Of a DNA stretch of 64,000 bases, positions 60,530 through 64,000 are shown one piece after another. How positions within the stretch are numbered: the first letter of the stretch is position 1; the number at the start of each line of letters is the position of its first letter. Origin of the DNA: Lycium barbarum. Taxonomy: Eukaryota > Streptophyta > Magnoliopsida > Solanales > Solanaceae. The notes beneath the pieces are model-generated. The model saw only the letters and a list, made by a program, of their open reading frames with translations. It searched no databases and was not told the origin of the DNA. Location: the NCBI RefSeq assembly GCF_019175385.1, contig NC_083341.1:66187800-66251799 (forward strand), written 5' to 3'. Made by a program: the position numbers and the translations under genes.

Positions 60530-62267
60530 GCCCGGGACTCGGTGAAAGATACATTGAGGCATGCACGAGCAGAGTAGTGAGCAACCATATGCAAACTAAG
60601 TCATATCTGAGACTCGATAGAATAATCAAAATGCACTATCATTTGAAAATCAAGACAATATTCATATCAAGTACCCTTCGAGTGTCACTATGGATTATAT
60701 CAAAATAGAACTTCAGGAATCATAGACACGTATCAAGACATAATGAAGTAAGTTCTGGGAATCAAGAACATTAGCCATCCTAGTGTCTCTAAGAATAGGA
60801 GCTTCTTTGGAGTCATATATACGTCGTCTGTTTGTTTCATAATGATCATGCCAAAAAGAAGGAAAGGTTAGCTTTACATACCTGTCGTAGATCAATCGTA
60901 ACCAAGCTTGCTTCGTCGCCCCTTTAGCCTATTTAATATGAAAGTAACACTATTGTTAATAAACTACGACTTCCCGAACTTATAAATCTATAACTAATCA
61001 CTTATGGGAATCACTCCTTGATTAGCATTTGATTAGTTAAGAACTTAATGGAAATCGGACAACATTTCCTCTATATAACTTGCCTAATCTGAACTCCCAA
61101 TTGATCTCCAATTAACAATACCAACAACAACGATAACAGAAATAATCATATCAAATCCTTAAAATCTAACCCATAAACAACTCAAACAACCCAATAACCT
61201 CTCTTAATCCTTTTTCAATCCAAATCATTAACATCTAAGATTATACATCAAACAGACCAACATACGCTTCGTATACGATACGTTATACACTTGTTTTCTT
61301 CCAAATTTGTGAACCATATCAATAACAACACGGCAAAAATAAGAACAACAACACATAAACATACTTATAACCACACTTTTAATCTTTCAACCCAACAAGA
61401 ACAGCCCACAACTTCATGAACATCTAATCCAATTCATGTCTCAATAATCTCATAAAAACAACTACAACTTAAATTATCAAGATTCCTTCATCTTTAACAC
61501 ATAATCCATAACAATAACAACATCAACAACAATCAAACCCAATCCAATTAAAATAACTCCAATTCTGCCCACATACACGCTAACAATAATCATGTAATTT
61601 TATTACTTCCAATTTCGTCTAATACACTTTAATCTCTCCATTACAACATCATTAACTCCAATTACATTACAAGAAGAAGAAATCTTACCTCAAATATGTT
61701 AGGACAGACCCTACAATCACTTGCACCAATTCCACCACTTCTTCTTCCTCAATTCAATACCCTATGTTGCTTCCTCCTTGAACATGTAAAGCACCCTTGA
61801 AACTTAATAAAAAACAAATTGAAGATGGACTGCCATGGCCGTGAGCTGCCATGGCAGCCATGGCTATTCTATGCATTTTTTTTTCAAGAAATGTGAATGA
61901 AAGTTTAGCAAGATTAGTCATCATATTCCTTATATAGGCAGCCCCTCCATGGGACACGTGTCCACCTTTATGACATGTGTCCCACTCAATTAACCACCAA
62001 TCAGATTCAACCATGTGTTGTGGGGCCCACTTAGTGGTCTAATTAGCTTAATTAATCATTAATCTCCACTTAATAATATGATCATGATTAATTAATCCCT
62101 AATCTCCACTAATATTTCTACACTAATTGAAATTTACAACCAAATCGTGCACTTATTAAAACCGGGATTAAAAAGTCTTTGTCTCACATCCCAAAAATAA
62201 CCTTGTCCTTGAATTCATGTCGATTAGCTTACGAATAATACAGCGTACAAAAATATGGGGTATAACA
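60525..62267 (-). mobile_element. B2 3' LTR, second part
   Basis: The first ~360 bp resemble B1 (7970-8330); after 'ttagctttacatacct' (about 60882) the sequence departs from B1, so B1 and B2 are subfamilies with different U3. Repeated GCCATGGC palindromes (61829-61863) occupy the place where other families have U3 palindromes. Ends GGTATAACA at 62267. Confidence 0.82.
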
Positions 62268-64000
62268 TCCTTCTCCCCTTTGGAACATTCGTCCTCGAAT
62301 GTTAAACTAATCCTGTACTTGTAATACTTCCTTAAACGTTCTTTTACTGAATTATGCCCTTCACATGCCTCTTTCATTGGTCGATCCCTTCACTTTATTA
62401 TAACGCATTCCACCTCTCTCAGTAACCATTTCCATAATATTTGTTCTTGCTCTTGCCTCTCGAGGTGTTAATTCCACGCCGTTGTCTTTACTCTCCTTTT
62501 CATTTCGCAGTTGGTTGACGGTTGTATTGCGAGCTCTTCCGCTGAAATCTTACTCTCTCCCTGGTGCACTTAGTCTTAACTCGACTCTTTCTTCTTCTAT
62601 AGTTTTCCATTAAAACGCATCGTTCACTTCATCTTACCTCTCACGCGTAGACGTCCCTCATCGATTTGTTAGACTTTACAATCCCTGGAGTATTTCATGC
62701 CTCTGGTAACCTGTAGACCCTTCGCAAACTCTACGAATAAGACGAAATTTTTCCATGGTGTTACATTATTTTACCTCAATAACCTTACATTGCCCTGGTG
62801 TTTCAATCCACATTCTGAAATCTTTGGCCTCATGTATCACTTCTCGACTTTCTTTCTAAAAGATTTTAACTGTCACTCTACTTTTTAGCTCTTAATCTCA
62901 ATCCTTAGAGTTGGCTATCAAGTAGCGCTAGAGCTCCCTCATATAATAACTTTACATAGCTGCTCTGTGATTTGACTATCATTAACTGGTATAATTCTGA
63001 AGGAATTTTTTATTTGACATATAAATTCACTGTCATCCAGTAACCCGCTTGTTCCGGTCGTCTCACTTAAACCATTTCCCTTAATCCAACTTATAACAAT
63101 TTAGGCATATTATCTCATGTCGTTTCTTTATCTTTAATTCAAACTCTTCTACTGCCTCTTTATCCAGATTTTGCTTTTAGTTCTCCTATCACGCATCAGA
63201 ATATGCGTAACTGCTCAGATGAGCCCAAGAAATATCTTAGCGTCGTCTCAATAGTCTTCATGCTTTACCTTGCCTTCTCCTCTCTTATCTTACAATCGGT
63301 ATCAGGATAAATCTTCGGCTCAGCCATGGCCATGTCCTATTTTTCCTTAGTATTAATTCTACCTCGGTAATTTGGCTTAAGCCATCTTTACATCTTTCCT
63401 TAATGCGCCCGAAATATCGTAACCACATTGTTATTACTGAATCCTTACTCTTCTTATGAAATACTCACTTGGTCTCATTCTTAACATACCAATATTTGTA
63501 AGTTGTGTAACTATTCTTGTACAACTTGTATAAAATATATCCAATATTAGTCATAGTCTTTCCTTCTCCTGGTTCATTCTGCTTTACATATCTCATCCAC
63601 ACTAAAATTCTCGCGTAGCCTATCTTGTCATACTCCTTTCCATTCCTTTATTCACCCCTTTGATTTCTCATATCCTACTATAGGAGATTTCCTGTCCCTT
63701 CTCCTTTGCTACTTATAAGTCACAGTATCATTAGCGAACAACTCCATTGCATACACCTTAGCCTCTAATCTAGTATAGCATTGCTATCCTTTATAATATC
63801 TCTTTAGTTACTCGTTACCATTCTCCTATCGTATTCTTTCTTTTTATAAGCATCCACTTTTAATGTCATATTATCTAAGATCTTTACAGATGATCCTCGG
63901 TATTGTCTCAAATACCATCCTAACTTCTATCCGTTTATTGCTGGCTCTCAGATCTTACTAACTTGTTTCAGCAAGGGATCTCACTTGAAGTTTAAGCATC
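62268..64000 (-). mobile_element. B2 internal region, cut by the window end
   Basis: Begins with a PPT (minus CCAAAGGGGAGAAGGA, 62268-62283) and the perfect palindrome AACATTCGTCCTCGAATGTT (62284-62303), then pyrimidine-rich plus-strand sequence resembling the C internal region in its first ~70 bp. No gag-pol similarity was seen in this part. PBS and 5' LTR would lie further right. Confidence 0.75.

Overview
The window is plant nuclear heterochromatin-like DNA made almost entirely of nested LTR retrotransposons. I found no cellular gene, rRNA, tRNA or CRISPR array. The evidence for a flowering plant is direct: two Ty3/Gypsy elements of the chromovirus (Tekay/Del-like) type with gag, protease, RT, RNase H, integrase and a C-terminal chromodomain-like tail, LTRs of 2.4-3.2 kb, 5-bp target-site duplications (TSDs), and primer binding sites TGGTATCAGAGC that match plant initiator tRNA-Met. 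The LTR style (ends in GGGTCGTGACA) makes me favour Solanaceae, but that part is recollection, not proof.

Layout. 1-783 is the 3' end of a plus-strand LTR; 784-1180 is unassigned; 1181-2517 is a minus-strand LTR fragment. Everything from 2518 to the window end sits inside one plus-strand, apparently non-coding element, 'D' (5' LTR 2518-5087; 3' LTR start at 33476). Inside D lie: a minus-strand solo LTR 'B1' (7021-9847, TSD TTATA), a plus-strand solo LTR 'E' (10187-13386, TSD GTTGG), and a complete Tekay-like element 'TEK1' (13964-24644, TSD AATAG). From 25725 to 34338 the D/E segment appears a second time without TEK1, so the second copy shows the empty TEK1 site. A minus-strand element 'B2' starts at 34339 and is still open at the window end (LTR to 62267, then internal region). 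Inside the B2 LTR lies a minus-strand LTR-internal-LTR-internal-LTR tandem of a 3.5-kb-internal, non-coding 'C' element (35211-60524), and inside the middle C LTR lies a second Tekay-like element, 'TEK2' (42537-52162, minus strand).

History inferred from the junctions: D inserted in an old LTR; B1, E and B2 inserted in D; B1 and B2 recombined unequally and duplicated about 8.7 kb, leaving a chimeric B LTR at 25725-28469; TEK1 then hit copy 1 and a 719-bp deletion removed the D 3' junction of that copy; a 1.62-kb tandem duplication (4336-7575) arose separately after B1 inserted. C entered B2, expanded to a tandem, and its middle LTR was hit by TEK2.

The coding elements are both dead (TEK1 by about a dozen in-frame stops and no frameshift; TEK2 by frameshifts, stops and an RNase H deletion). 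C and D have long LTRs, PBS and PPT but no recognisable proteins, so they look like LARD-type passengers. All families share cis-signals with the Tekay-like elements: a leader hairpin just after the PBS with compensatory base changes, a palindrome beside the PPT, and a rigidly spaced CAGTAC-N7-GTACTG module in every LTR. These shared signals are the most interesting content of the window.
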